Shown: positions 26,097-34,278, counted from the stretch's first letter. The stretch is 64,000 bases of DNA from Sphaerimonospora sp050942215 (GCF_050942215.1 NZ_CP192056.1:248001-312000); one strand, 5' to 3'. Program-made: numbers and translations. Notes: generated by a model from the sequence alone, not told the origin.

Positions 26097-26110
26097 GATT
26101 CACGTGAAAC
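26097..26110. promoter_or_regulatory. parS-like centromere site
   Basis: The 14-mer GATTCACGTGAAAC differs at one base from the actinobacterial ParB-binding site GTTTCACGTGAAAC. It is intergenic, between divergent genes, in a window whose gene order is origin-proximal in relatives. I infer a ParB site. Confidence 0.6.
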
Positions 26111-26112
26111 CT

Positions 26113-26125
26113 AGACATGATGTCT
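26113..26125. promoter_or_regulatory. Operator-like palindrome
   Basis: AGACAT-G-ATGTCT is a perfect 6-bp dyad. It starts three bases after the parS-like site and abuts a TTGACT hexamer (26125-26130) that could be a -35 element for the rightward genes. No good -10 follows, so the promoter assignment is weak. Confidence 0.4.
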
Positions 26126-26219
26126 TGACTTGGGGTTACCGTCTGGAGCCCGGTACGGCGACCGGCCGACGCGCGCGATCAACCTCGCACTTGTCGGTGT
26201 CACCACGTACCTTGTGGCT

Positions 26220-26387
26220 ATGGCCCGTATCGCGCTGACCGTCCTGGGAATCATCCTCGCCCTCTGGCTGGTGTTCGGATTCATCATCCCCGCGTTGTTC
26301 GCGACGCTGAAGTTCCTGCTCATCCTCGCGATCGTCGCGTTCTTCGTCGTGGCGGCGATCACCGTGGTCGGGAAGCTCTCCCGATAA
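26220..26387 (+). CDS. Small two-segment membrane protein
   Basis: The 55-aa product is almost entirely two hydrophobic helices (VLGIILALWLVFGFIIPALF, then FLLILAIVAFFVVAAITVVG) ending in KLSR. Start at ATG 26220. Similar tiny hydrophobic proteins are common and conserved in actinomycetes without known function. It leads a rightward set with a DUF6412-like protein ten bases downstream and a YidC paralogue, all membrane proteins, so a shared transcript is likely. Confidence 0.7.
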   Translation: MARIALTVLGIILALWLVFGFIIPALFATLKFLLILAIVAFFVVAAITVVGKLSR

Positions 26388-26397
26388 ACCGACGAAG

Positions 26398-26748
26398 GTG
26401 ATCCCCGCCCGGGCCCTCCCCGGCCCGTTCGTCTGGCTCCTGGCCGGGCTGGTCGTACTGCCCGGCCGGTTCGACGTGTCCGCCGGCCTGGGCCTCGGCC
26501 TCGGGTTCGGTCCGGCCGGATCCGGCGCCCATGAGCTCGGCGTGCTCGCCGCCTTCGGTCTGGCCGGTGTGATCGTCATGGCGGTGGCGCGGATGCTCGC
26601 CCTGCCGGTGGGCCTGCCCGGCCTCCATGACGCGCCCTCCGGCGGCCGCTCGCGGCCCGCCTGGAGGCCGTTCGTCAGGTTCCGCGACCCGGACACCCCG
26701 GGCCGCCCCCGTCCCCGTGCTCCATCGGAAAGCCTCGCGCTCGTCTGA
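26398..26748 (+). CDS. DUF6412-like small membrane protein
   Basis: The 116-aa protein has one or two membrane segments (FVWLLAGLVVLPG, then LGVLAAFGLAGVIVMAVARM). The Pro/Arg-rich C-terminus has the motif FRDPDTPGRPRPRAP, seen in the DUF6412 family that neighbours short YidC paralogues in actinomycetes. Start is a GTG at 26398 with a weak SD. Position directly before the YidC-like gene supports the family assignment. Function is unknown; an accessory to the insertase is inference. Confidence 0.7.
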   Translation: MIPARALPGPFVWLLAGLVVLPGRFDVSAGLGLGLGFGPAGSGAHELGVLAAFGLAGVIVMAVARMLALPVGLPGLHDAPSGGRSRPAWRPFVRFRDPDTPGRPRPRAPSESLALV

Positions 26749-26878
26749 TCACCGGACCGGGCTCCCGTAGCGGTCCCGGCCGATCACGAGCGCCTTCGTC
26801 ATTTCTCTGCCCAGGTCCCGGTCATGACCTGGTCATGCTCCGATCACGTCTCGATCGCCTCCGACGAAAGGCTTTCCG

Positions 26879-27565
26879 ATGTTCGATTTCGTGCTCTCTC
26901 CCGCCTACGGGCTGCTCCACGCGCTCAGCGACCTCACCGGGCCGGTGTCCGCGATAGTCCTGTTCACGCTGGCCGTACGACTGATGCTGCTCCCGTCGAG
27001 CATCCGGGCCGCCCGGGCGCAGCGGATCCGTCTACGGCTCGCGCCGCAGGTAGAACGGTTGCGCGAGCGGTGGCAGCGTGACCCGCTGCGGCTGCACGCG
27101 GAGGTCGGCGCTCTCTACGCCGCGGAGGGGACCTCGCTGTTCGCGGGCTTCCTGCCGATGCTGGCGCAGGCGCCGTTCTTCGCCGTGACCTATCGGCTGT
27201 TCACCTCGGCCGTCATCGCCGGCCATCCCAACCTGCTGCTGGCGCAGGGTCTGCTCGGCGTGCCGCTGGGGGAGCACCTGAGCGCGGTGCTGGCGGCCTC
27301 CGGGCCGTTCAGTGTTGCGGCGGCGGTCTTCCTCGGGCTGTTCGTACTGCTCGCGGTCGTGGCGTGGGCGGCCTCGCGTGCCGCCGCTCAGCGGGTCGGA
27401 CCTACGGCGCCGATGCGGCGGCTCCAGATCCTGCTACCGTTCTGCACGGTGCTCGTGGCGATGCTGCTCCCGCTGGCCGCCGGCGTCTATCTGCTGGTGA
27501 GCAGCGCCTGGACCACGGCCGAGCGCATCCTGCTCCATCCCCGGACCACCTCGGTGGCGGTTTAG
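26879..27565 (+). CDS. YidC/Oxa1-family membrane insertase paralogue
   Basis: The 228-aa protein lacks the large periplasmic domain of the main YidC. It shows the five-segment Oxa1 core: AIVLFTLAVRLMLLPSSIRA (with the hydrophilic-groove arginine), a charged hairpin RLRLAPQVERLRERWQRDP, FLPMLAQAPFFAVTYRLF and a late LLPFCTVLVAMLLPLAAGVY. The main YidC gene normally lies at rpmH-rnpA by oriC, so this is a second copy. Start at ATG 26879. Its stop overlaps the convergent anti-sigma kinase stop by four bases. Confidence 0.9.
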   Translation: MFDFVLSPAYGLLHALSDLTGPVSAIVLFTLAVRLMLLPSSIRAARAQRIRLRLAPQVERLRERWQRDPLRLHAEVGALYAAEGTSLFAGFLPMLAQAPFFAVTYRLFTSAVIAGHPNLLLAQGLLGVPLGEHLSAVLAASGPFSVAAAVFLGLFVLLAVVAWAASRAAAQRVGPTAPMRRLQILLPFCTVLVAMLLPLAAGVYLLVSSAWTTAERILLHPRTTSVAV

Positions 27566-28014
27566 CCCACCTCGCGGAGGGCGGGAGTGCCGGTTGCCCG
27601 GTTGTTGCCGTTTCGGCTGGCCCAGGAGGCGGTCAGGACGGCCCAGACCGTGGTCGTTTCCGCATCGTGGCGGACCCCCCAGCGTTCCGCGAGGTATTCG
27701 ACGATGCCGAGCCCCCGGCCGCCCAGCGACGACAGCGTGGGGCGACCGGCCCGCGGCTCCGTGGCGGCGCCGCCGTCGCTGACCGCCACCTCTATCTGGC
27801 TCTCCGAGCAGTGCCAGGCGGCCCTGAGCTGACCGGACGGCAGGGGATGCGCGTGTCGCAGGGCGTTGCTCAGCAGTTCACTCATCACCAGGACCACGTC
27901 ATCGACCACTCCGGCGCATACCCCCGTGGCCAGCAGCTCGGTACTGAGGCGCTGACGTGCGACGGCGACGCTCGACGGTGCGTACGGCAGTAGCACGACG
28001 CTCGTCGCACTCAC
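27562..28014 (-). CDS. RsbW-like anti-sigma factor / ATP-binding serine kinase
   Basis: The roughly 150-aa HATPase_c_2 protein has the N-box VMSELLSNALRHAHP, G1 EVAVSDGGAA and G2 GGRGLGIVEYLAERWG. Such proteins phosphorylate STAS antagonists and sequester sigma factors. The GTG at 28014 has its GGGGAGG immediately adjacent, too close for efficient initiation. The in-frame GTG at 27996 is an alternative. Two 20-bp tandem repeats lie just upstream. The C-terminal tail after the ATPase fold (SRNGNNRATG) is short. Partners could be the STAS proteins at 24040 or 58939. Confidence 0.88.
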   Translation of the reverse strand: MSATSVVLLPYAPSSVAVARQRLSTELLATGVCAGVVDDVVLVMSELLSNALRHAHPLPSGQLRAAWHCSESQIEVAVSDGGAATEPRAGRPTLSSLGGRGLGIVEYLAERWGVRHDAETTTVWAVLTASWASRNGNNRATGTPALREVG

Positions 28015-28037
28015 CTCCCCGATTCAGTCCCGCAGAA

Positions 28038-28077
28038 GACCGTCCCTTGGGGAGAGAGACCGTCTCCTGAGGAGAAC
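28038..28077. repeat. Two tandem 20-bp repeats upstream of anti-sigma kinase
   Basis: Units 28038-28057 and 28058-28077 are back-to-back copies (GACCGTC[C/T]C[T/C]TG-then-GGAGA) with few differences. They sit 24 bases upstream of the GTG at 28014 in the kinase 5' region. They may be regulator-binding sites or simply a duplication. Confidence 0.6.
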
Positions 28078-28199
28078 AACAGCCCCAGTACGACCGAAAT
28101 GCCCCGTTGGATCGACGGGGAAACCGTGCTCCGATCACAGCTTGTGCATATTGGACAATAGATCAGCTCATGCCAGGTAAGCCTGTTACCCCTGCGGGG

Positions 28200-28370
28200 T
28201 GTCGGATGAGGTATCGGTTTCGGCCTCCTCCCCACGCCTGAATGGGGGGAGTCCAACCGCACGAGTCGGGGCTCCTGCTTCACGGGCGACAGCACCCGGG
28301 GGACCCGGGACGTCCGACGTCGCGGCGAGACCAGCCGCCAGGATGGTGGCCTTTCGGACCGTTTTCCTCC
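28200..28370 (-). pseudogene. tnpB: IS200/IS605-type tnpB C-terminal relic with right end
   Basis: On the minus strand one frame reads ATILAAGLAATSDV followed by AVAREAGAPTRAVGLPPF. This matches the C-terminal signature NILAAGLAVxACG...VKQEA of IS605-family TnpB. It is followed by the hairpin GACTCCCCCC-ATTCAGGCG-TGGGGAGGAG, the usual 3' right-end/omegaRNA structure. Nothing upstream of about 28370 belongs to the transposase, because the PAS/GAF kinase stop is at 28380, so almost all of tnpB is lost. It is a short scar of an old insertion, without tnpA. Confidence 0.62.
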
Positions 28371-28379
28371 CCCCCGGGG

Positions 28380-30296
28380 CTAAAGTCCGGGGTCTCCAGC
28401 CTTGAGGAGCTCAGGTGAGCGGTCGGGGCGGGCCCGGTTGAGAACGACCCGCATGCGGGTGCCTCCTCCGGGCCTGGGCAGGGCGGTGACGTCGCCACCC
28501 TGGGCCCTGGCGAGGCTGCGCACGATGTGAAGGCCGAGGCCGACACCGCCGAACCTGCGCCGGTTGCCGCTGTCGGCCTGGACGAACCGGTCGAAGATCC
28601 GCTCCCGGTCTCCGGGTGCGATGCCGATCCCCTCGTCGTCGACGACGAGGACGACCAAGTCGTCCTCCGGCCATGCCCCCACCCGGATCAGCCCGCCGCC
28701 GGGGGAGTACTTGAACGCGTTCTCCAACAGCTGGCCGAGCAGGATGTCGGTCGCCAGCGGGTCGCCGTACACGGACGGCAGGCCGGGCGGGATGTCCACC
28801 TCGACCCGGTGCCGGTCGGACAGCACCGGCAGTCCAAGGGTCGCCGCGCGGACCCGATCGGCCAGGTCGAAGATCTCCGCCTTGACCTTGAGCTCGTCGG
28901 CGCCGGCCCGCGCCCCGAGCAGCAGGTGATCGATGAGCTGCCCGAGTGCCCGCGACCGCTCCGCGATGGTCCGTACGGCGGAACGCCGCTCGTCGTCGGA
29001 CAGATGATCCCAGCGGGCGTCGAGCGTACTGGCGAACCCGCGCACGATCGTGATGGGAGTGCGCAGTTCGTGGCTGGTGGTGGCGAGGAACAGGTCCTTG
29101 GCCTCCTCCAGCTCCTTCGCCCGGGTCACGTCACGGAAGTCCACGACGATCTCCCCGGTCTCGGGGATCTCCGCGCACAGCACGTCGAGCCACCGGCTGG
29201 AGGGAAGCTGGAAGGTGAGCTTGGCTCCCGGCTCGGGCAGCGCGAAGGGCGGTGGGCCGCCGATCGCCTCCTCGGCGGCGACGTCGGTCAGCTCGGTCGC
29301 CGCCGGGTTCCACCTGACGACCCGTCCCTTCCCGTCCAGTACGGCTATGCCGTCGGCGCTGGCGTCGAACACCGCGCGTTCGTGGGCGCGCTGCCGTACC
29401 GCCTCCTGGTAGGCCATGGCGTTGCCGACCGCGATGCCGGCGTGGCCCGCGAGCAGTTCGAGGAGCTCCAGCTCCAGGTGGCCCGCCTTGCGCTTGGAGA
29501 ACAGGGCGTAGAGCGCTCCGTAGGGACGTCCGCCGACGACCGCCAGCCCCACGGCGATCGTGTGCAGGCCGGGAAGCCGAGCCCAGATCAGGTCGCCGAA
29601 TCCCTCCGGGCCGGTCTCCAGCAGCACGGTCTTGCCGGTGCGCAGCAGTTTGTCCACAAGACTGGTGTGCAGGTCGGCGGTGACTCCGCGCAGCGCCTCG
29701 GGCAGTCGGTGGACGCCGACCAGGCGCAGGCGATCACCCTCGATCGACACGAAACCGCCTGCGTCGGCACCGGTGAGGTCGGTGAGGCTGGCGGCGATGC
29801 GGTCGAGCACGACGGGAAGGTCGAGTGCGGCGTTGATGTCCCCGACCACGTCGGTCAGCCGTCGTACCAGCAACGCGCGCCTGACGGCCCTGCCCTGGGC
29901 CGCGTCGTCGTCCTCGGCCGAGTGGTAGACGCTGACGTAGCCGAGCAGCGCCCCGCCCTCAGAGCGCAGCGCGCTCGTGTCCACCCGCAGGTCGAGGAGC
30001 GCGCCGTCCCGGTGGAAGCGCTTGGTGCGCAAGGACACCCGGCCCCGGGCGTCCGAGGCCGTTCGCACCCGTTCGAGCACGGCGTTGTGCTCGGCCATCA
30101 GCTCGTCCGGCACGATCGGCGGGCGGCGGCCGACGATCTCCTCGGCCGGCCAGCCGAAGAGCCGCTCGGCCGCGGCGTTCCAGCTCAGCACGGACAGGTC
30201 CCGGTCGAGGGCGACGATCGCGTCGGGGGAGCCGGCGACGACGGCGCGCGCGATGCCGTCCTCGTCCCACGCATCCTTGGCCTTGAAGTCACCCAC
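28380..30296 (-). CDS. PAS-GAF-PAS sensor histidine kinase (soluble)
   Basis: The 638-aa protein has no membrane segment. Residues about 15-125 form a PAS domain (SPDAIVALDRDLSVLSWNAA, AERLFGWPAEEIVGR). About 140-290 is GAF (LDLPVVLDRIAASLTDLTGA). About 300-395 is a second PAS (GIAVLDGKGRVVRWNPAATE). A HisKA box ATTSHELRTPITIVRGFAST follows. HATPase motifs are LLENAFKYSPGG, VVDDEGIGI and RFGGVGLGLHIVRSLA. The GTG at 30296 is the likely start. It should sense a cytosolic ligand or redox state. No regulator is adjacent; the orphan OmpR-type regulator at 25165 is a plausible but unproven partner. Confidence 0.92.
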   Translation of the reverse strand: MGDFKAKDAWDEDGIARAVVAGSPDAIVALDRDLSVLSWNAAAERLFGWPAEEIVGRRPPIVPDELMAEHNAVLERVRTASDARGRVSLRTKRFHRDGALLDLRVDTSALRSEGGALLGYVSVYHSAEDDDAAQGRAVRRALLVRRLTDVVGDINAALDLPVVLDRIAASLTDLTGADAGGFVSIEGDRLRLVGVHRLPEALRGVTADLHTSLVDKLLRTGKTVLLETGPEGFGDLIWARLPGLHTIAVGLAVVGGRPYGALYALFSKRKAGHLELELLELLAGHAGIAVGNAMAYQEAVRQRAHERAVFDASADGIAVLDGKGRVVRWNPAATELTDVAAEEAIGGPPPFALPEPGAKLTFQLPSSRWLDVLCAEIPETGEIVVDFRDVTRAKELEEAKDLFLATTSHELRTPITIVRGFASTLDARWDHLSDDERRSAVRTIAERSRALGQLIDHLLLGARAGADELKVKAEIFDLADRVRAATLGLPVLSDRHRVEVDIPPGLPSVYGDPLATDILLGQLLENAFKYSPGGGLIRVGAWPEDDLVVLVVDDEGIGIAPGDRERIFDRFVQADSGNRRRFGGVGLGLHIVRSLARAQGGDVTALPRPGGGTRMRVVLNRARPDRSPELLKAGDPGL

Positions 30297-30400
30297 GTCA
30301 CCATCGTGCCCCCTTTCACCTTTTGATCTTGGGCTTTTCCGGCAGCTTGAGATGGCTCCGATACCCTGCTGCCCACGGAGTGAGAGAAAGCGGGGCGCCA

Positions 30401-30982
30401 ATGTCCACAGAGGACCTCGAGGCCCTGTTGCGCGTGACCGCGCCGGGATACGTCGGCGAGTCGCCCCCCGAGGTGGCCTTCGGGCATGTGGACGCCCCGA
30501 TCGGACGGCTGACCCTGGCGGTGACCGGCCGCGGCGTGGCGACCTGCAGCTATGACGACGAGCACGCGGTCTTCGAGCGAATCTCCCGCGCGATCGGCTC
30601 GTTCATCGGGCCGGATCCACGTCGGCTCGACCCCGTGCGCCGGGAGCTGGACGCCTATTTCGCCGGTCGGCTGCGTACGTTCTCCACGCCGGTCGATCTC
30701 CAGCTCGTCACCGGTTTCTCGCGGACGGTGGTGCGGATGATGCTCGCCGTGCCGTACGGACAAGTCACGACATATCAGGAGATCGCGCAGCGGATCGGGC
30801 GACCGCAGGCGCTGCGCGCGGTGGCCAACGCGCTGAACGGCAACCCGGTGTGCGTCATCGTCCCCTGCCATCGCGCCGTCGAGTCGCCGAGTTCCCCGGG
30901 CTCGCCGGGATCCGGCTATGCCGGCGGCCCGGCGGCCAAGGAACACCTGCTCCGCCTCGAGGGTGCCCTTTCTAGCCTGTAG
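30401..30982 (+). CDS. ogt: Methylated-DNA-protein-cysteine methyltransferase
   Basis: The 193-aa suicide repair protein removes alkyl groups from O6-guanine. It shows VPYGQVTTYQEIAQRIG, the arginine-finger helix ALRAVANALNGNPV and the active site VIVPCHRAV (acceptor Cys in PCHR). The usual PCHR-VI-S-G ending is altered: the residues after PCHRAVESPS form a Ser/Pro/Gly-rich loop before KEHLLRLEG. Start at ATG 30401. Divergent from the sensor kinase; terminates a few bases before the stop of the convergent GT39 gene. Confidence 0.95.
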   Translation: MSTEDLEALLRVTAPGYVGESPPEVAFGHVDAPIGRLTLAVTGRGVATCSYDDEHAVFERISRAIGSFIGPDPRRLDPVRRELDAYFAGRLRTFSTPVDLQLVTGFSRTVVRMMLAVPYGQVTTYQEIAQRIGRPQALRAVANALNGNPVCVIVPCHRAVESPSSPGSPGSGYAGGPAAKEHLLRLEGALSSL

Positions 30983-30988
30983 GGGCTA

Positions 30989-32551
30989 TCAGAGATGACC
31001 CGGAGACCCCTCCCCTGTCAACCTTCGGTTGTCGGATCGACGATCGCTTGTCGAATGTCCTGTTCTGACATAGAGGGTGAGGGTGAGGCTGCGCACTCGC
31101 CATCGCCCGTCTTGGCGGAAGCTTTTCTCTAGTGCGTCTATCTTGGCGTGATTGAGCGCGTCCAGGGTGGGGCCCCGCCAGAGCTGTTCGCCTTCCAGTA
31201 GCCATACTCGGGTCAGGGTGGCGTCAGTTAGCCGGCGGCGGATCTCCTGTGGGGTAGCCTCGATGCCGCCTAAGTTTCCCGCGCTCGCCGGTGACACGTT
31301 CAGGGTCACATCCCGGAGTTGTTGAAAAGCGTCCGGGTATGCCTCGGCGACAGCCCGCCGGTTGGTGGGTAGGTAGACGATTGCATCGCCGGGCGACGCA
31401 TGGCTGCTGATGATTCGGGCCGCTTCGCGCAACTGGTCGGGCTCGGTCGACTGTCGACGCTGAGCCATGTGTGAGGGGGCAGCCAACGCGCCATACAGGA
31501 CGAGCGGGATCAGCCATGTGGTGCCTGGCACGCGGGTGACTCCAACTGAGGCGAGCAGGGCGAGCGCCGGCAGGCTCATACTCACGTAGCGGGCGGAATA
31601 GAGCGGGTAGAGCTGTGAAATCAACAGCAGGGTCGTGGGCGGCACGAGAAGCCAGGGTGCCGCCAGCGACCAGACCATGGGCGTGCGCTGCATGTACTTT
31701 CCGGCGTTCTTGCTGGTGAGGATAGCGCCCGCGGATATAGCCGCGGCCATGAAGAAGATCAGCGCTCGCGAGCCCGCGAAAACTGTGAGCAGCGCAGACA
31801 CATCGTTCCATCTTGGAGGTCTGAGCCAGCTCACCTGATTTCGCTGTGTCATGGCGACGCCGATCAGCGGGAGCAGGACGGTGGCCACTGCAGTCACGGT
31901 GATGAACCAGGGCCGTAGGCGCGTGCGCCCGCCTCTGAGGAGGGTGAGCGTGACCAGATGGGCGATGACCACCAGCAGGGCGAACAGGTGGATCATGCCC
32001 AGCAGTACGAGAGAGCCGCCGTAGATGAGGTGGGACCGTCGGCTCGGCCGCTCAATGGTTCCGAGGAAGAAGATCGTGGCCAGCACTGTCAACATCGTCG
32101 CGATCGCGTACGGCCGGGCCTCGTGGGCGAACCGGCTGGCGAACGGCGCGCCAGCGTACAGCAGTCCGGCCGCTAGCCCCGCCTTCGGCATCATCAGGCG
32201 ATTGGCGAGATGGGCGGTGGCCGCCGCTGTAGCCGCAGTCGCCAGAATAGATGGAAACCGTAACGTGAGTTCTCCGGTGCCCAACGTGTCGGCGATGGGA
32301 TGAAGCAGCAGGTAGTAGGTTCCATACACTGCGTCCAGGTTTGCCAGAAATCGGAAGATATCCGGGATCGTCCGACGTATCACCCCGACTGTCACAGCCT
32401 CGTCTCGCCAGAATGACAGGCCAGGCTGCCACAGGCCGAGCAGGAGGGCCAGAAAAGCGGGCGGCAGGACCACCAGTGCACACGTTCTGGTGGTGGGCGC
32501 ATCGCCCATTTTGGGTGCCCGGCTCTTAGACACCGACTGTGTCAGGATCAC
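30989..32551 (-). CDS. GT39-like integral-membrane glycosyltransferase
   Basis: The 520-aa GT-C protein has about ten to eleven membrane segments. The first-loop acidic motif is LSFWRDEAVTVGVIRR (ArnT/PMT-type DE), with YYLLLHPIADTLG and FASRFAHEARPYA. The C-terminal soluble domain follows IISSHASPGDAIVYLPTNRR. The donor is probably a polyprenyl-phosphate sugar; the acceptor is unknown. The GTG start at 32551 overlaps the acyltransferase stop (GTGA), so the two are translationally coupled. The pair has lower GC and looser codon use than the core genes nearby, suggesting later acquisition. Confidence 0.86.
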   Translation of the reverse strand: MILTQSVSKSRAPKMGDAPTTRTCALVVLPPAFLALLLGLWQPGLSFWRDEAVTVGVIRRTIPDIFRFLANLDAVYGTYYLLLHPIADTLGTGELTLRFPSILATAATAAATAHLANRLMMPKAGLAAGLLYAGAPFASRFAHEARPYAIATMLTVLATIFFLGTIERPSRRSHLIYGGSLVLLGMIHLFALLVVIAHLVTLTLLRGGRTRLRPWFITVTAVATVLLPLIGVAMTQRNQVSWLRPPRWNDVSALLTVFAGSRALIFFMAAAISAGAILTSKNAGKYMQRTPMVWSLAAPWLLVPPTTLLLISQLYPLYSARYVSMSLPALALLASVGVTRVPGTTWLIPLVLYGALAAPSHMAQRRQSTEPDQLREAARIISSHASPGDAIVYLPTNRRAVAEAYPDAFQQLRDVTLNVSPASAGNLGGIEATPQEIRRRLTDATLTRVWLLEGEQLWRGPTLDALNHAKIDALEKSFRQDGRWRVRSLTLTLYVRTGHSTSDRRSDNRRLTGEGSPGHL

Positions 32552-33777
32552 CGTGAGGCCGCCCGTTGAGTGATCTCCCGGCCTTTTTGCTGCATTGGCT
32601 TCTCAACGTACCGGTAGGTCACCCAGCAGATCGGCAGTAGGACCAGGAGGAATACGATGAGCGGAATCGGATTGTCGTATTCCCGCCAGCGGCCGACCGT
32701 CGCATCGGACACTTTCAGCACCAGAGGGTGGAGCAGGTAGACCGAGAAACTCGTGAGCCCCAGCAGCGAAAGCCATTTCGGCGTCCTGCGACGCAGTACC
32801 ACCATGCCGAAGCCGAATGCGACTGCGGCGGACAGCATCGAGATCGTCCACGAGATGGGTCCACCCTCGGTTTCGTCTGGATGCAGCCATCCCTGAGTGA
32901 CCACGATTAGGAGCACACTTCCGGCCGTCAGCGCGGCCGTTTGCCAGTGCACCTGTCCATGTTCAGCTCTGTACAGGACGGTGCCGGTGAACATGACGGC
33001 CAAGATGGACAGCCCGAACCACGGAGACAGCCTGCCGTTCAGGGTTACCAGCATCAGGGCGAGTACGGCTCCCGCGAGTAGTGCGGTCCTTCGCAGCTTC
33101 GGGCCGGTGAAATATGCGGATCCGATCGCGAAGGCCATGATCAGCGTTGTCACGGCAACGACGGCGGGAGCGCCGATCGTCCCGGTGAAGAACGTGACCG
33201 GGCTCAGGAAACTGAGCAGCAGTCCAGCGGTGATGAGGGAGGCCGCGGTGCCTACAGAACGGCGATGCCAACGGATTGTGAACAGTCCTGCGACCAGGAG
33301 ATAGAACGCCATTTCATACGAAAGTGTCCACAGCACATTGATTGCGTTGGGAACGGTCAACAGATCCTGCATCATGGTCACATGGGACAGAGTTGCCGTA
33401 ACCGGATCAAACCGATGTAATTCACCCCGTAATTGACTGATGCCGGTCACGGCCAGCACAACCAATACGGCAACCCCAACGGTCCAGAGCGGGTAGATCC
33501 GGAATATCCTGCTGGTCCAAAACCGTGATACGTCGCCGTGCCGTTCTAAGGATGCGGGGATGATGTATCCGCTGATCAGGAAGAACACCATGACGCCCCA
33601 GAATCCTGGGTTGAACCACTGTAACAGCGCTTCTCGCGCGTGCGGTGTGTAGACGAAGGTGGCATGGTGGACGGCCACCGCGACCGCCGCCACCCCACGT
33701 AAGCCGTCCAGCCAGCCAAGACGAGATGATTTTTCGTGAACGCCATGGTGGTCGGATAGCGGAACAGGAAGATTCAT
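32548..33777 (-). CDS. Acyltransferase-3 family membrane O-acyltransferase
   Basis: The 409-aa polytopic protein opens RLGWLDGLRGVAAVAVAVHH, with the active-site His of the acyltransferase-3/OafA family. GVMVFFLISGYIIPASLERHG, SRIFRIYPLW and a C-terminal RYVEKPMQQKG follow. Members acetylate or succinylate polysaccharides and secondary metabolites in the membrane. Start at ATG 33777. It is the first gene of a two-gene operon with the GT39 transferase, so an acylated glycan product is a reasonable inference. AT-rich upstream sequence from 33778 likely holds the promoter. Confidence 0.9.
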   Translation of the reverse strand: MNLPVPLSDHHGVHEKSSRLGWLDGLRGVAAVAVAVHHATFVYTPHAREALLQWFNPGFWGVMVFFLISGYIIPASLERHGDVSRFWTSRIFRIYPLWTVGVAVLVVLAVTGISQLRGELHRFDPVTATLSHVTMMQDLLTVPNAINVLWTLSYEMAFYLLVAGLFTIRWHRRSVGTAASLITAGLLLSFLSPVTFFTGTIGAPAVVAVTTLIMAFAIGSAYFTGPKLRRTALLAGAVLALMLVTLNGRLSPWFGLSILAVMFTGTVLYRAEHGQVHWQTAALTAGSVLLIVVTQGWLHPDETEGGPISWTISMLSAAVAFGFGMVVLRRRTPKWLSLLGLTSFSVYLLHPLVLKVSDATVGRWREYDNPIPLIVFLLVLLPICWVTYRYVEKPMQQKGREITQRAASR

Positions 33778-34052
33778 TAGTTAAGTGCCAATAGTTGATG
33801 GGTGTGTCAATCGTTGATTGACTATATATGACTCCTGGGCATCTCCATGGTACAGCTAGTTGGATTGTTCCACGCCGCTTATATTGGGATCCGTGGATCA
33901 CTGGAAGTAGGTGGCGGCCGCACTTCGTCATGCGAATGGATGCTTGGTCACGTGAATTCTGACCGGCTTCAAGCGGCCGAGTCTACTCCGCTGACTCAAG
34001 CTGCCGTGCCAAAATGCGGCCGCCCTGTACTAGTTAACTAGAACTAGTAGCT
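33778..34052. other. AT-richer intergenic region with inverted repeat
   Basis: No gene is supported. The segment is unusually AT-rich for this chromosome and contains the perfect dyad TACTAGTT-AACTAG-AACTAGTA (34028-34049) next to the stop of the short ORF at 34053. It may be the terminator or an operator. The acyltransferase promoter is expected near 33790-33850. Confidence 0.5.
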
Positions 34053-34268
34053 CTACCTGGTTTCACCGCTCATCGCGATGGCGCCGATGCCGACCGGGCA
34101 TTCAGCCTTGTTGTACTGGTAGCGCCAGTAGGGGCTGCTGTTGTAGGTCTTACCGTTGTTGCGCTTGACGGTTACGCGCACATCGACATTCTGTGAGCCG
34201 CAGTTGATGTGCGCCCGGCCCCGGTCGGTGTAGTCCATCCAGGCGGCGCAGCCAGGCGGGATGGCCAT
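34053..34268 (-). CDS. Short hypothetical ORF, probably a truncated secreted protein
   Basis: The 71-aa frame reads MAIPPGCAAWMDYTDRGRAH then INCGSQNVDVRVTVKRNNGK and YWRYQYNKAECPVGIGAIAM. The cysteines and polar beta-type sequence look like the mature part of a small exported actinomycete protein. No signal peptide or SD precedes the ATG, which lies just ten bases after the cytX stop, so the 5' end may have been lost. Base composition resembles the AT-richer segment to its left. I do not recognise a family. Confidence 0.4.
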   Translation of the reverse strand: MAIPPGCAAWMDYTDRGRAHINCGSQNVDVRVTVKRNNGKTYNSSPYWRYQYNKAECPVGIGAIAMSGETR

Positions 34269-34278
34269 GATGCCGGCG

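Noticed and set aside
33945..33960. Second parS-like site around TCACGTGA
   Set aside because: Only the central eight bases match; the flanks (GG and ATTC) differ from GTTTCACGTGAAAC at four or more positions.
33880..34050. Cluster of rare hexamer/octamer restriction-type sites (GGATCC, GCGGCCGC, GAATTC, ACTAGT) suggesting vector sequence
   Set aside because: The order matches no polylinker I know, the sites are irregularly spaced by natural-looking sequence, and flanking genes are normal; most likely local AT-rich chance.
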